From contig CAZGSL010000017.1 in the NCBI GenBank assembly GCA_964528445.1, positions 1 through 41,769 on the forward strand: 41,769 bases of DNA. Direction: 5' to 3'. This document shows, one piece after another, positions 24,322 to 31,571 of the stretch; position 1 is the first letter of the stretch; every line of letters starts with the position of its first letter. Source of the DNA: JAXHMM01 sp964528445 (lineage in GTDB: Bacteria > Bacteroidota > Rhodothermia > Balneolales > Balneolaceae). The translations under genes and the position numbers were made by a program. The notes below the pieces were generated by a model. It had not been told where the DNA came from. It saw nothing but the letters and a program-made list of their open reading frames with translations, and did not search any database.

Positions 24322-24473
24322 CCGATCAGCAGGGAGACCACCAGTATCATGCCTATGAGGGAGAGGTAAAACAGACGGATCTCATTGGTAGGCCGTCCCA
24401 GGTTCAGCAGTTTCTTGAAGATAAAATGGCCCAAGCCGCGTTTGTAATAGGGTTCGAATGTGTTCTCTTTCAT
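24318..24473 (-). CDS. Small single-pass membrane protein (51 residues)
   Basis: An ATG-initiated frame encodes 51 residues beginning MKENTFEPYYKRGLGHF. A basic, amphipathic N-terminal part (residues 1-32, with FKKLLNLGRPTNEIR) is followed by one hydrophobic helix at the very C-terminus (LFYLSLIGMILVVSLLIG). That is a tail-anchored layout. Its TAG overlaps the TAG of the SDR gene by two bases on opposite strands, a typical compact convergent junction. I do not recognise a family. The upstream 300 bases are AT-rich and likely hold its promoter. Support is the coherent amphipathic/hydrophobic composition and the tight packing; homologues would settle it. Confidence 0.65.
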   Translation of the reverse strand: MKENTFEPYYKRGLGHFIFKKLLNLGRPTNEIRLFYLSLIGMILVVSLLIG

Positions 24474-24593
24474 GGCGTGTATTCCCCGCATCTCTGAATC
24501 GTTCGTCTGTTATCGCCCGGTCGCCTCGGCGTCTTAAGCATGCCGGGCTGCCGGGTCGATTAATGTAACGAGAGAATCGGAAAAAATGTTTTT

Positions 24594-24617
24594 AATGTTA
24601 ACAAATTGTTAACAGAT
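24594..24617. repeat. 24-base direct repeat, copy 1 (paired GTTAAC)
   Basis: The unit AATGTTAAC-N5-GTTAACAGAT occurs here and again at 24687-24710; the two copies agree at 21 of 24 positions and differ only in the five central bases. Each copy holds two palindromic GTTAAC hexamers whose starts are 11 bases apart, about one helical turn, as expected for cooperative binding of a dimeric protein. Confidence 0.75.
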
Positions 24618-24618
24618 A

Positions 24619-24647
24619 TATAAGTATATTAAAAACATATACTTATA
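24619..24647. repeat. Perfect inverted repeat, 11-base arms
   Basis: TATAAGTATAT (24619-24629), the seven-base loop TAAAAAC and ATATACTTATA (24637-24647) form a perfect hairpin or dyad. It sits between the two GTTAAC repeats, directly after copy 1. Pure A+T-rich arms and no following T-run argue against an ordinary terminator. Confidence 0.75.
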
Positions 24648-24686
24648 CTGCAATAAAGAGGGATATGATCCTTAATTCCCTGTTCC

Positions 24687-24710
24687 AATGTTAACTTAAT
24701 GTTAACAGAT
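24687..24710. repeat. 24-base direct repeat, copy 2 (paired GTTAAC)
   Basis: This is the second copy of the unit at 24594-24617, 93 bases further on, in the same orientation and with the same 11-base offset between its GTTAAC hexamers. Confidence 0.75.
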
Positions 24711-24773
24711 TGTGCGTGAAGCGCGCCCTCCGGGGGGAAAGGGTCAAATACGGGAGCGCCGCCCGGCAGCGGT

Positions 24774-25619
24774 TCAGGAGAGGCGGCCGCGCACACGGTC
24801 GGCCGTCCGACAGAGCCTCATCAGGTCGTACCCGTTGAACAGGGTGGCACGGCGCAGCCGGATGGCTTTCAGGAAGTGGGAGACGGAGAGCTCCGCGGCG
24901 CGGGAGGCGTCGAACGAGCGTTTGTCGAAAAACAGGTGTCCTCCCCGGGCCTCCTTACCCATACGGACGCTCTGCTCCGCCACGTTGCACTCCATCAGCC
25001 GGGCCGCGTCGGAGGCAAACCGGATGTGACGCTGCCCGGTGGAGCAGGTATTGATAAAGATATTGGAGGTGGCGCCGCTGTCGAACCTCAGCGAGATCTG
25101 GATGGCGTGGGAGTCCTCCCCGGTAAACCGCACGTTGTTCAGGTCCAGGTGGTGGACGGTGCCCCGGCACCACTTGAGGCAGAACGCCAGCTCGTCGATC
25201 CAGATCGACTCGGAATCCTGTTCCGATTCCAGGAAGGTGGTGTAACTTATTTCGCGGGTGATCTGGACGAACCGGGGATGCTCGATCTTCTGCATCATCC
25301 ACTGCGTAGCCGGAGCGATCGAGGGCCAGTGGGAGAACTGCAGCAGCACATTCGCCTCTTCGGCGGCGTGATAGATCTTCTCTACGGAGGGGGTGTGGGT
25401 AGGCAGGCGGGAGATCAGGAATGAGTGATGTCCCGTTTTGATGGCTTCCAGGAGCAGCTCCATCCGGTTCTCCGATTCATCCAGCAGCAGGCATCCGTCC
25501 ACCTCCCCGACGTCTTTCAGTCGGGGCGTGATGATCACCTCCGATACGGAGTTGTGGGGACGAAGGTGCTCTTCCCACGCCGCGGCGCGGTCGGCCGGGC
25601 CGATGATGCCGATTTTCAT
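24774..25619 (-). CDS. Divergent Gfo/Idh/MocA-like oxidoreductase-family protein
   Basis: This 281-residue protein begins MKIGIIGPADRAAAWEEHL, a Rossmann-type strand and glycine turn. VDGCLLLDESENRMELLLEAIKTGHHSFLISR and an IYHAAEEANVLLQFSHWPS segment follow the usual Gfo/Idh/MocA layout. The normal EKP motif, whose lysine binds cofactor and substrate, appears as the non-matching SRLPT, so catalysis is doubtful. The C-terminal half (HHLDLNNVRFTGEDSHAIQISLRFDSGATSNIFINTC) looks like the family beta-sheet domain. I start at MKIG; a longer open frame upstream is low in plausibility. It may be a binding or scaffold protein. It lies downstream of the pspC-like gene on the same strand. Confidence 0.6.
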   Translation of the reverse strand: MKIGIIGPADRAAAWEEHLRPHNSVSEVIITPRLKDVGEVDGCLLLDESENRMELLLEAIKTGHHSFLISRLPTHTPSVEKIYHAAEEANVLLQFSHWPSIAPATQWMMQKIEHPRFVQITREISYTTFLESEQDSESIWIDELAFCLKWCRGTVHHLDLNNVRFTGEDSHAIQISLRFDSGATSNIFINTCSTGQRHIRFASDAARLMECNVAEQSVRMGKEARGGHLFFDKRSFDASRAAELSVSHFLKAIRLRRATLFNGYDLMRLCRTADRVRGRLS

Positions 25620-25738
25620 AGGGATCTGCTCAGTTGCGCGTGGATGAAACGGAATATAGAATATTCGGGATAGAATACAGAATGGCCGCGGCAGGGAACG
25701 GGACTTCGCGTTGGGGGGAGCGGCGTATAGGAAGGGAG

Positions 25739-25921
25739 CTAGTCGGGCATGACGAGGGCCAGTATGAAATAGAGCAGGACCGGGCTGCCCCATCCCAGGA
25801 AGGTGGTTATGACAAAAATGATCCGCACAATGGTGGGATCCCATCCCAGGTACTCCGCAATGCCGCCGCAGACACCGGTGATCATTTTATCGGTTCTCGA
25901 TTTTTTCAGTCTGGCTCCCAT
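25739..25921 (-). CDS. PspC-domain small membrane protein
   Basis: These 60 residues are almost entirely a PspC domain: basic start (MGARLKKSRTDK), MITGVCGGIAEYLGWDPTIVRIIFVI, then a hydrophobic helix ending ALVMPD. PspC-type proteins sit in the inner membrane and take part in envelope-stress signalling. Stand-alone versions like this are common in Bacteroidota and have no assigned partner. No pspA or other psp gene is near. Upstream (25922-25990), GTTGA-N9-TCAAC forms a small inverted repeat close to the start, possibly regulatory. Confidence 0.9.
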   Translation of the reverse strand: MGARLKKSRTDKMITGVCGGIAEYLGWDPTIVRIIFVITTFLGWGSPVLLYFILALVMPD

Positions 25922-25990
25922 ATGGAAAATCCCTTGGCAAGTTGACTATACTATTCAACAGTAACCTTACGTAATCGAAAATTCATTGTT

Positions 25991-26650
25991 TCACACCTCC
26001 CCGCTGTTCAGGTAGAAGGAGAGTCCGAAGTAGTAAAAGGGGAACAGGAAGGAGCTGTAGACCAGCAGCGCGGGGGCATCGTCAAACAGGATGATCAGGG
26101 CCAGCAGCTGCAGGAAGTAGAGGCTTCCCAGCACCAGGGTGATCCTCCTGAAATGGGGGGTCCGGGTGGGATAGACGAAGCGGACCGGCAGCAGGGTGGC
26201 CACGGCGAAGACCAGCAGGCAGGCCGACGCCCACTCCGGGGAGAGATCCAGCAGGTAGAGGTAGAGCACCACAATGTTCCAGTAGGAGGGAAACCCGGTG
26301 AAGAAATGGTCGTCCGACTTGGCGGTTACGTTCGAAAACTGCAGGGCGCTGGCTGCCGTGCAGGACAGAATCACCCACTCCGGGATCCCCATCAGGGCAT
26401 AGACCCAGAAGAGGGGCGCTACGGTCCACGTCACGAAATCGACGATGTTCTCCAGCAGGTCCCCGTCAATCAGGGGGGCGTGCCGCTTTACGTTCAGACG
26501 GCGCGCCAGCGTTCCGTCCACCGAGTCGATGAGCACCGCCCCGGCCAGGACCCAGAGTGTCTCCTGGAAATAGCCGTTGAGGGTAAGAATGACCGCCCAC
26601 ATGCCCAGAGCCGCCCCCAGAGCGGTAAAGAGATGCACCCCGTATGCCAA
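25991..26650 (-). CDS. pcs: Phosphatidylcholine synthase (CDP-diacylglycerol:choline phosphotransferase)
   Basis: This 219-residue integral membrane protein has about seven to eight hydrophobic segments and one CDP-alcohol phosphotransferase motif, D-G-x2-A-R-x12-G-x3-E-x3-D (DGTLARRL to GDLLENIVD, residues about 45-70). The 12-residue spacer is the Pcs-type variant, and the later HFFTGFPSYWNIVVLYLYL segment matches Pcs proteins well. It would make phosphatidylcholine in one step from choline and CDP-diacylglycerol in the inner membrane. The second of the usual aspartates is Glu here. Another CDP-alcohol transferase is the alternative. It lies between the pspC-like gene and the terminator of the blaI operon. 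Confidence 0.8.
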   Translation of the reverse strand: MAYGVHLFTALGAALGMWAVILTLNGYFQETLWVLAGAVLIDSVDGTLARRLNVKRHAPLIDGDLLENIVDFVTWTVAPLFWVYALMGIPEWVILSCTAASALQFSNVTAKSDDHFFTGFPSYWNIVVLYLYLLDLSPEWASACLLVFAVATLLPVRFVYPTRTPHFRRITLVLGSLYFLQLLALIILFDDAPALLVYSSFLFPFYYFGLSFYLNSGEV

Positions 26651-26710
26651 AATACGTGTTCTGATGGTCCGGTGATTATGTGATAAGCTGAAAACGAGAT
26701 CATAATAAAA

Positions 26711-26741
26711 TAAAAAAAGCGGAACCTGCGAAGTCCCGCTT
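26711..26741 (-). terminator. Rho-independent terminator of the blaI-M56 operon
   Basis: On the minus strand AAGCGGGAC (26741-26733) and GTTCCGCTT (26725-26717) pair over nine bases (one G-T) around the loop TTCGCAG, and seven T residues follow. It lies 23 bases after the stop of the M56-family gene, in the right orientation to end that transcript before pcs. Confidence 0.85.
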
Positions 26742-26763
26742 CAGGTAAAAGATTGAAAAAACC

Positions 26764-28935
26764 TCAGTTGTCGATCCGGATGCTCCGCCTGAGGTTCTCG
26801 TATCCCACGTGGGAGGCCCTCAGGGTGGCGCTTCCGGGCTCCAGTCCGTCGATGGTGAATTCGCCCTCCATATCGGTGGCCGCCCCCCTTGACTGCTCCA
26901 CGACGACTACGTTGGCCGTGGGGAGCGGGTCCCCGGTGCCGGATTCCACGAGTTTCCCGCTCACCGTCCCCTCGGATATCTCAAGGCTCCTTATTTCAAA
27001 CGTCGGCAGGTCGCCCTGCTCCCGGAGCTGCCGGAGGGCCTCGCCGGCTGCTTCCTGCAGCTCCTCCTTCGACAGATCCTCGCCTTCGGGCCGGGGCTCC
27101 GGCGGGGGCGGCGGCTGGGAGGAGGCCCCGGAACCGCCGCTCAGCCTGAATACGACGGGCAGGGAGAACTGGGTGCGAACGGGCTGGCCCCGCTGCATCC
27201 CCGGCTTGAATTCGGCATGCTCCCGGATGCCCTCCACGGCGGCCTCGTCGAGGATGGGATGGACGTTCCGGATCACTTCGGGATTTACCGCCTCCCCGTT
27301 TTCGTCAACGATAAACTGCACGATCACCTGTCCCTCGATGCCGGCTCTCCGGGCCTCCTGCGGGTAGGAAATTTTCGCCTGCAGCGCTTGAAGTCCCCCG
27401 ACCAGCTGCGGAGAGTTTTCAACCGCTACGAAAAAATCCTGCTGCTCTCCGCCGTCTCCGGTTTCTCCTTCCATCCGTGCCAGCTGCTCCTCCTTGAAGG
27501 CCAGGTACTCCTCATGGGAGGTCGAGAGATGGGTCTGTATGACCGGGGCGTCGCCGGGGGCCGGCGAGACAAGCTCCGGATCGTGATCCACCCAGAGCGT
27601 GGCCTTCTCCCGCCCGGTGATGGCGGTGTCCGACCGGATCACCACCTCCGTACCGCCGCGACGGAGGGTCAGGGTGTTCCCCTCGATGGTGGCGCCGGCC
27701 TCCGCCTCCCCGAACTGCTGTCCGCTGAGCAGGAACGTGCCGTGCCGCCCCAGCGTCAGGGAGAGAATCCCGTTGGCGGGCCCGCTCATCGTCAGCACGG
27801 GAGATGCCTTCTCTTCGTCTCCCGCGAACGGAACGCCGTTGATTTCGATGGTGGCTTCCTGGAAGGTGAGCTGCTGCTCCAGCAGATGCTCCCCGGTCAC
27901 CTCGGAGCGCTGCAGGTCGGTACAGGCCATGATGCCGGTGACAAAAAGGGCCGTTACGAGGGCCAGGATGAGATTCGATCTCATGTTGGTGTCGGATGGC
28001 TTGTGCGATTTCATGATCTCTATTCTTTTTTTAAGAGCGTTTCGTTCGACGGACATGCCCACCGAGGCCTTGCGGTGGAACACCCTCCCGGGTGCGAGCT
28101 CCAGCAGAAGCCGTGCGTAACGTTTCCGGGAGATGGCGGAGTGCGAGAGCACCTCCCGGTCGCATGCGAGTTCCCGGTAGCGGCGGGACTCGCCCTGCAG
28201 GAGGTGGACCAGCGGGTGAAACCAGAAGAGGGCTTTCACCGTCATGAGCAGCGCGTTCATGGCGTAATCGCCATGCTGGATATGGGTCAGTTCGTGCCTG
28301 ATGGACATCCTCCGTTTCTCCTCTTCATGCCGGAGATGGCCGGGCAGTACGATCAGGGGCCGGAAAAAACCGAACGTGAAGGGGACTTCGGTATCCGGTG
28401 AGTAGGCGAGGCGCACCCGCCGCACGGCCCGAAGCTCCTGCAGGCGCGGGCGAAATTGGGTGGAGAGGGGCTGTGTTTCCAGGGAGCGCGCGAAACCGCG
28501 AAGCCCGAACAGGTTCATGCCGAACAGCAGGAGCTGCTGCAGGGAGACCAGCAGGATAAGCACGGTCAGCAGGCCGATCCAGAGGGTTGGATCGCTCCAG
28601 TCGACCGCCAGGGAGGGAGCGGAGGCACCCTCCACCACGGCCGGAAGGTGAATGGGACTCTCAATGACGATGAACCGGGCGCCGATCTCGCTCTGGGCGG
28701 CTCCTGAGGCGTCCTGCAGGCGGGAGGTGATCCAGGAGGCCGCCAGTCCCACGGGAAGGGCCAGCAGAAGCGCGGTCCTGCCGTGGTACTGGTAATCGAT
28801 GTTGGCTTCCCTGCCCGCCTTCAGCAGGGCGTACACCAGCAGGCCCATGAGGCTCCAGAGGGCGAGGGGAAGCCAGTAGAATTCCAGGCTGGCGCTTCCC
28901 AGCGATTTCAGCGCACCGGCTATTTCAGTCATCAT
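26764..28935 (-). CDS. BlaR1-like M56 peptidase fused to TonB and carboxypeptidase-regulatory-like domains
   Basis: This is a 723-residue membrane protein. Residues 1-340 hold about four membrane helices and an M56 zinc-peptidase domain with His214-Glu-Leu-Thr-His218 (IRHELTHIQHGD) and a downstream Glu255 (RYRELACD). A periplasmic part of weak identity (350-500) follows. Next is a TonB C-terminal-like domain at about 520-615 (ISYPQEARRAGIEGQVIVQF onward), then a proline-rich linker. The end is a carboxypeptidase-regulatory-like beta domain (about 655-723). In BlaR1 the peptidase is activated by a ligand and leads to cleavage of BlaI. Here the sensor is replaced by cell-envelope modules and no beta-lactamase is nearby, so the signal is unknown. 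It is coupled to blaI by a one-base stop/start overlap (TGATG). Confidence 0.9.
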   Translation of the reverse strand: MMTEIAGALKSLGSASLEFYWLPLALWSLMGLLVYALLKAGREANIDYQYHGRTALLLALPVGLAASWITSRLQDASGAAQSEIGARFIVIESPIHLPAVVEGASAPSLAVDWSDPTLWIGLLTVLILLVSLQQLLLFGMNLFGLRGFARSLETQPLSTQFRPRLQELRAVRRVRLAYSPDTEVPFTFGFFRPLIVLPGHLRHEEEKRRMSIRHELTHIQHGDYAMNALLMTVKALFWFHPLVHLLQGESRRYRELACDREVLSHSAISRKRYARLLLELAPGRVFHRKASVGMSVERNALKKRIEIMKSHKPSDTNMRSNLILALVTALFVTGIMACTDLQRSEVTGEHLLEQQLTFQEATIEINGVPFAGDEEKASPVLTMSGPANGILSLTLGRHGTFLLSGQQFGEAEAGATIEGNTLTLRRGGTEVVIRSDTAITGREKATLWVDHDPELVSPAPGDAPVIQTHLSTSHEEYLAFKEEQLARMEGETGDGGEQQDFFVAVENSPQLVGGLQALQAKISYPQEARRAGIEGQVIVQFIVDENGEAVNPEVIRNVHPILDEAAVEGIREHAEFKPGMQRGQPVRTQFSLPVVFRLSGGSGASSQPPPPPEPRPEGEDLSKEELQEAAGEALRQLREQGDLPTFEIRSLEISEGTVSGKLVESGTGDPLPTANVVVVEQSRGAATDMEGEFTIDGLEPGSATLRASHVGYENLRRSIRIDN

Positions 28936-29312
28936 CAGTCATCGAGTTCCTCGATCATCTGTTTGATCTCCTCCCTCTCCTTGTCCGAGAGGTCTTCGCC
29001 CTGCACCAGGGTCTGGACCAGCTCCTTCGGCGACCCTTTGAAGACCTTCGTGACCAGATCCTTGATCAGGCTGAAGCGGACCGATTCGGGCTCCACCGCC
29101 GGACTGTAGACGTAGGTGACGCCGTCCTTGCGGTATTTCAGGTATCCCTTGTCGGCCAGGTTCTTCATGACGGTCATGATGGTGGTGTAGGCGACTTCGC
29201 GGTCTTCCAGGATGCGCTGCTGCACCTGTTTGACCGTAGCTTCCCCAAAATTCCAGACATGATGCAATACTTCCATTTCCGTTTCTCCGAAAGGTGTGAG
29301 TGACTTTTTCAT
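28935..29312 (-). CDS. blaI: BlaI/MecI/CopY-family transcriptional repressor
   Basis: This 125-residue protein has an N-terminal winged helix (LTPFGETEMEVLHHVWNFGEATVKQVQQRILEDREVAYTTIMTVMKNLADKGYL), the BlaI hallmark, with an Ala-Tyr-Thr-Thr-Ile recognition segment. A helical dimerisation tail (ELVQTLVQGEDLSDKEREEIKQMIEELDD) follows. In this family proteolysis between the two parts, triggered by the M56 partner, lifts repression. It probably represses its own operon through the inverted repeat at 29339-29371, immediately upstream. Its last base is shared with the start of the M56 gene. Confidence 0.93.
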   Translation of the reverse strand: MKKSLTPFGETEMEVLHHVWNFGEATVKQVQQRILEDREVAYTTIMTVMKNLADKGYLKYRKDGVTYVYSPAVEPESVRFSLIKDLVTKVFKGSPKELVQTLVQGEDLSDKEREEIKQMIEELDD

Positions 29313-29338
29313 GGTATCTCCGTATGTATTATTGGTGC

Positions 29339-29371
29339 TTTTAATACTAAATAACTAGTTAAGTATTAAAA
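29339..29371. promoter_or_regulatory. Candidate BlaI operator: nested inverted repeat upstream of blaI
   Basis: TTTTAATACT (29339-29348) and AGTATTAAAA (29362-29371) are perfect 10-base arms, and the 13 bases between them contain a further perfect palindrome, TAACTAGTTA (29352-29361). It lies 27 bases upstream of the blaI ATG and overlaps every plausible -35/-10 there. The size and dyad symmetry fit a BlaI-family operator, although its sequence is not the classical TACA-TGTA type. It could also act as a hairpin ending the SLOG-protein transcript. Confidence 0.6.
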
Positions 29372-29397
29372 AGCAAGTTGCAATTTGTGTTCTGCTG

Positions 29398-29886
29398 CTA
29401 CGCTTCCAGGAGGGTGCGGATATGGCGTACGGCCTCCTCCGCCGAGTCGCATACCGCGTCGGCGGGGCCGAGCGACTCCGCGCACCGGGCGACCGCAGGG
29501 GAGGGATTCAGCAGGATGAGGGGCCTGCCGGCCTTGATGGCCAGCATAATCTCCGAGAGGGTGCCCGCGCCGCTGCCGCAGGCGACCACGACGCTGGAGG
29601 TGAGCACGTTGATGTTGTTCCGCGCGCTGCCCATGCCGGTGCAGACGGGGATGTCCACGTACCGGGAGGCCTCCGACGGGTCCTCGCCCGGAAGGATCCC
29701 CACCGTGAGTCCCCCGGCCGATTTGGCGCCGCGCGAGGCGGCGTGCATGACCCCCGAGGGACGTCCCCCGGTCAGCAGGATCCAGTCGTTGAGGGCGATC
29801 TGCTCACCCAGCGACTCGGCCGCCTGTTTGTCGGCCTCCGAGGCGCCGCCGGGTCCCATCACGCCGATAATCACCTGGGAGAGCAT
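29398..29886 (-). CDS. SLOG-fold nucleotide-binding protein (TIGR00725/LOG-like)
   Basis: This 162-residue protein has the TIGR00725-type features: VIIGVMGPG at the N-terminus, LLTGGRPSGVMHAASRGA near residue 38, GILPGEDPSEASRYVDIPVCTGMGSARNNINVLTSS, and the phosphate-binding ACGSGAGTLSEIMLAIKAGRP near 102. The fold is shared with lysine-decarboxylase-like (LOG) nucleotide hydrolases and with Smf/DprA-type SLOG proteins. The exact PGGxGTxxE motif of cytokinin-producing LOG enzymes is not present, so that activity is unlikely. It is the last gene of the minus-strand run from porV, after purine nucleoside phosphorylase, which hints at nucleotide or nucleoside metabolism. No biochemical role is established. 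Confidence 0.83.
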   Translation of the reverse strand: MLSQVIIGVMGPGGASEADKQAAESLGEQIALNDWILLTGGRPSGVMHAASRGAKSAGGLTVGILPGEDPSEASRYVDIPVCTGMGSARNNINVLTSSVVVACGSGAGTLSEIMLAIKAGRPLILLNPSPAVARCAESLGPADAVCDSAEEAVRHIRTLLEA

Positions 29887-29972
29887 GTCGTATTCTTCTT
29901 TTTTAAAAGGGTTCCTGCCCTGTGACGGACAGCGTATTTCTCTTTACAACGGCGGGAGCGGGACCGTTCCAA

Positions 29973-30809
29973 TTACCACTCCCTCTCGATGAGCCGGGTG
30001 ACCAGCCGTGCGAAATCCTCCTTTCGGGCCCGTGCGGCCCGCTCCACCTCGGCGTGGTCCAGGCTCGCCCCGGCGATCACGCCCGTGGCCATGTTGCTGA
30101 TGAGGGAGACCGCCACCGCGGGCATCCCCAGCCGGGCCGCCTCGAAGAGTTCAGGGGCGGTGGACATCCCCACGGCGTCCCCTCCCATCCGCCGGAAAGC
30201 CCGGATTTCCGCCCTGGTTTCGTAATTCGGCCCCGTGACGTAGAGGTAGGTGCCCCTGCGTACCGGCAGCCCCAGTTCCCGGGCCGTCGCGTACGCCGTT
30301 TCGGCGTGGGGATAGTGGGTGTAGCGGTGCCACGCGGCGGAGGGGGGCGTGATGCGCAGGTTCTGCCGGATAACGTCCTCCACCACCATCAGGTCGCCTA
30401 CCCGGTAGGAGGTGTTGATGGCACCGGCCGCGTTGGAGACGATCAGTTTCCGGCAGGGGAGGGCGGCGGCCAGGTAGACCGGCAGGGCGGTCTGCTCGAA
30501 CGAATAGCCCTCGTAGAAGTGAAATCGTCCCCCGAACGCCACGATCCGGCGCCCCGCCACGCTGCCCGCAACCAGCCTGCCGGCGTGACCCGCCACGGAA
30601 GTGGAGGGGAAGCGGGGAATCTGGGGATAGGGGAGGGGAACGGGGTTTTCGATGCGCCCGGCGAAGTCGCCCAGTCCCGATCCCAGGATGACGGCCGCCT
30701 CAAAGGGGCCCGAAATGCCGCTCTCCTCCAACCGGGAGACGGTCTCCGCGATGTATTCCGGCGGGCTATTGCTATTCGACCGGTTCAATGGTGTATCCCT
30801 GTTTTTCAT
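29973..30809 (-). CDS. punA: Purine nucleoside phosphorylase
   Basis: This 278-residue trimeric-type PNP has VILGSGLGDF (phosphate loop) near residue 41, GGRFHFYEGYS near 92, SNAAGAIN near 124, and the purine-site GPNYETRAEI near 193 followed by GDAVGMSTAPE. It splits inosine or guanosine with phosphate into the base and ribose-1-phosphate. No in-frame start codon lies closer to the domain, so the coding region probably starts inside the 3' end of the MBL gene, a 38-base overlap that suggests coupling. Downstream there is an 86-base gap to the SLOG gene. Confidence 0.93.
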   Translation of the reverse strand: MKNRDTPLNRSNSNSPPEYIAETVSRLEESGISGPFEAAVILGSGLGDFAGRIENPVPLPYPQIPRFPSTSVAGHAGRLVAGSVAGRRIVAFGGRFHFYEGYSFEQTALPVYLAAALPCRKLIVSNAAGAINTSYRVGDLMVVEDVIRQNLRITPPSAAWHRYTHYPHAETAYATARELGLPVRRGTYLYVTGPNYETRAEIRAFRRMGGDAVGMSTAPELFEAARLGMPAVAVSLISNMATGVIAGASLDHAEVERAARARKEDFARLVTRLIEREW

Positions 30810-31569
30810 GGTACTCCGTCAGGCGAAAGAGCGGGTGATAGCTGTCGTGGTATCCCATCACCGTGTAGCCCTCTTCGCAGGCCTGTTTTACCAGCTCCCG
30901 TCGCACCCTCATGCTGGCTTCCGCGTCGTAGTCGTACTTGGCGGCGAATTTCCGGTTCACCTCGCCCCGCGTGGCGAGCACGTCGCCCGCCATCAGGTAT
31001 TTCTCCCCGGCGCCCTCGAAATAGAGCACCTGGGAAAACTCGGTATGTCCCCCGATCCTGCGCACCCGCACGCCGGGTATGGGCTCGGCCTCCTCGTCCA
31101 GGAGACGAAGGTCCGCCCTGGCGTCCAGGAAGTGCAGAAATTCGGTCTTCTCCTCGTCGTAGTACTCCTCCAGGCCCGTGGCCTTCTCCCAGCCCTTTCG
31201 ACTGACCCAGATGCGGGCCTCGGGAAAGGTCAGCTCCCAGTAGCCCGACTCCCTTCCCGCGAGTCCCCCGATATGGTCGTAGTGCAGGTGGCTGGCAAAG
31301 ACGTCGGTCACGTCCCTCTCCGAGAGGCCCGCCTTCTCCAGGTTGGCCTTGATGGCGTCGGTGGAGGTATCCTCCCCGAAACCGCCGATGCCGGCGTCGA
31401 ACAGGATGTTTCGGTCGTCCGCGCGGTGCCGGATCAGGAAGGGATTGAGGGAGATTTTGAGGGCGCCCCGGGCGGGATCGTCGTCGCGGCTGATGCGGCA
31501 GAATCTCTTGTCGAGTCCGACCGAAAAGGTGCCTTCGTAAAGAGGGGCTGCGATGGCCGTTCTGTCCAA
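30772..31569 (-). CDS. MBL-fold metallohydrolase with TTG start
   Basis: This 265-residue metallo-beta-lactamase-fold protein has the metal site His94, His96, Asp98, His99 (SHLHYDHIGG). GGHTEFSQVLYF, MAGDVLATRG and GYHDSYHP supply the remaining ligands. It looks like a cytosolic quorum-quenching/YtnP-like or glyoxalase-II-like hydrolase, as no signal peptide is seen. The substrate cannot be deduced. No ATG or GTG precedes the domain, and the best start is a TTG two bases after the phoH stop, implying coupling to phoH. The 3' end overlaps the PNP start by 38 bases. Confidence 0.85.
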   Translation of the reverse strand: MDRTAIAAPLYEGTFSVGLDKRFCRISRDDDPARGALKISLNPFLIRHRADDRNILFDAGIGGFGEDTSTDAIKANLEKAGLSERDVTDVFASHLHYDHIGGLAGRESGYWELTFPEARIWVSRKGWEKATGLEEYYDEEKTEFLHFLDARADLRLLDEEAEPIPGVRVRRIGGHTEFSQVLYFEGAGEKYLMAGDVLATRGEVNRKFAAKYDYDAEASMRVRRELVKQACEEGYTVMGYHDSYHPLFRLTEYHEKQGYTIEPVE

Positions 31570-31571
31570 AA

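Larger units (their letters stand above)
24474..24773. other. Gene-free AT-rich intergenic region with repeats
   Basis: These 300 bases hold no convincing gene. Both flanking genes point left, so this is the leader side of the 51-residue gene and the trailer of the Gfo/Idh-like gene. The core (24580-24715) is far richer in A+T than the rest of the window. It contains two copies of a GTTAAC-based direct repeat around a hairpin, described separately. I looked for DnaA-box-like motifs and saw none. Confidence 0.7.

Noticed and set aside
24594..24710. Replication origin or DnaA-box cluster in the AT-rich gap
   Set aside because: The repeats are GTTAAC-based and no TTATCCACA-like boxes or dnaA/dnaN-type neighbours are present.
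29887..29972. AACGG/CCGTT hairpin after the PNP stop as a terminator
   Set aside because: The stem is five bases with an 11-base loop and no T-run follows, so the SLOG gene is probably still co-transcribed.
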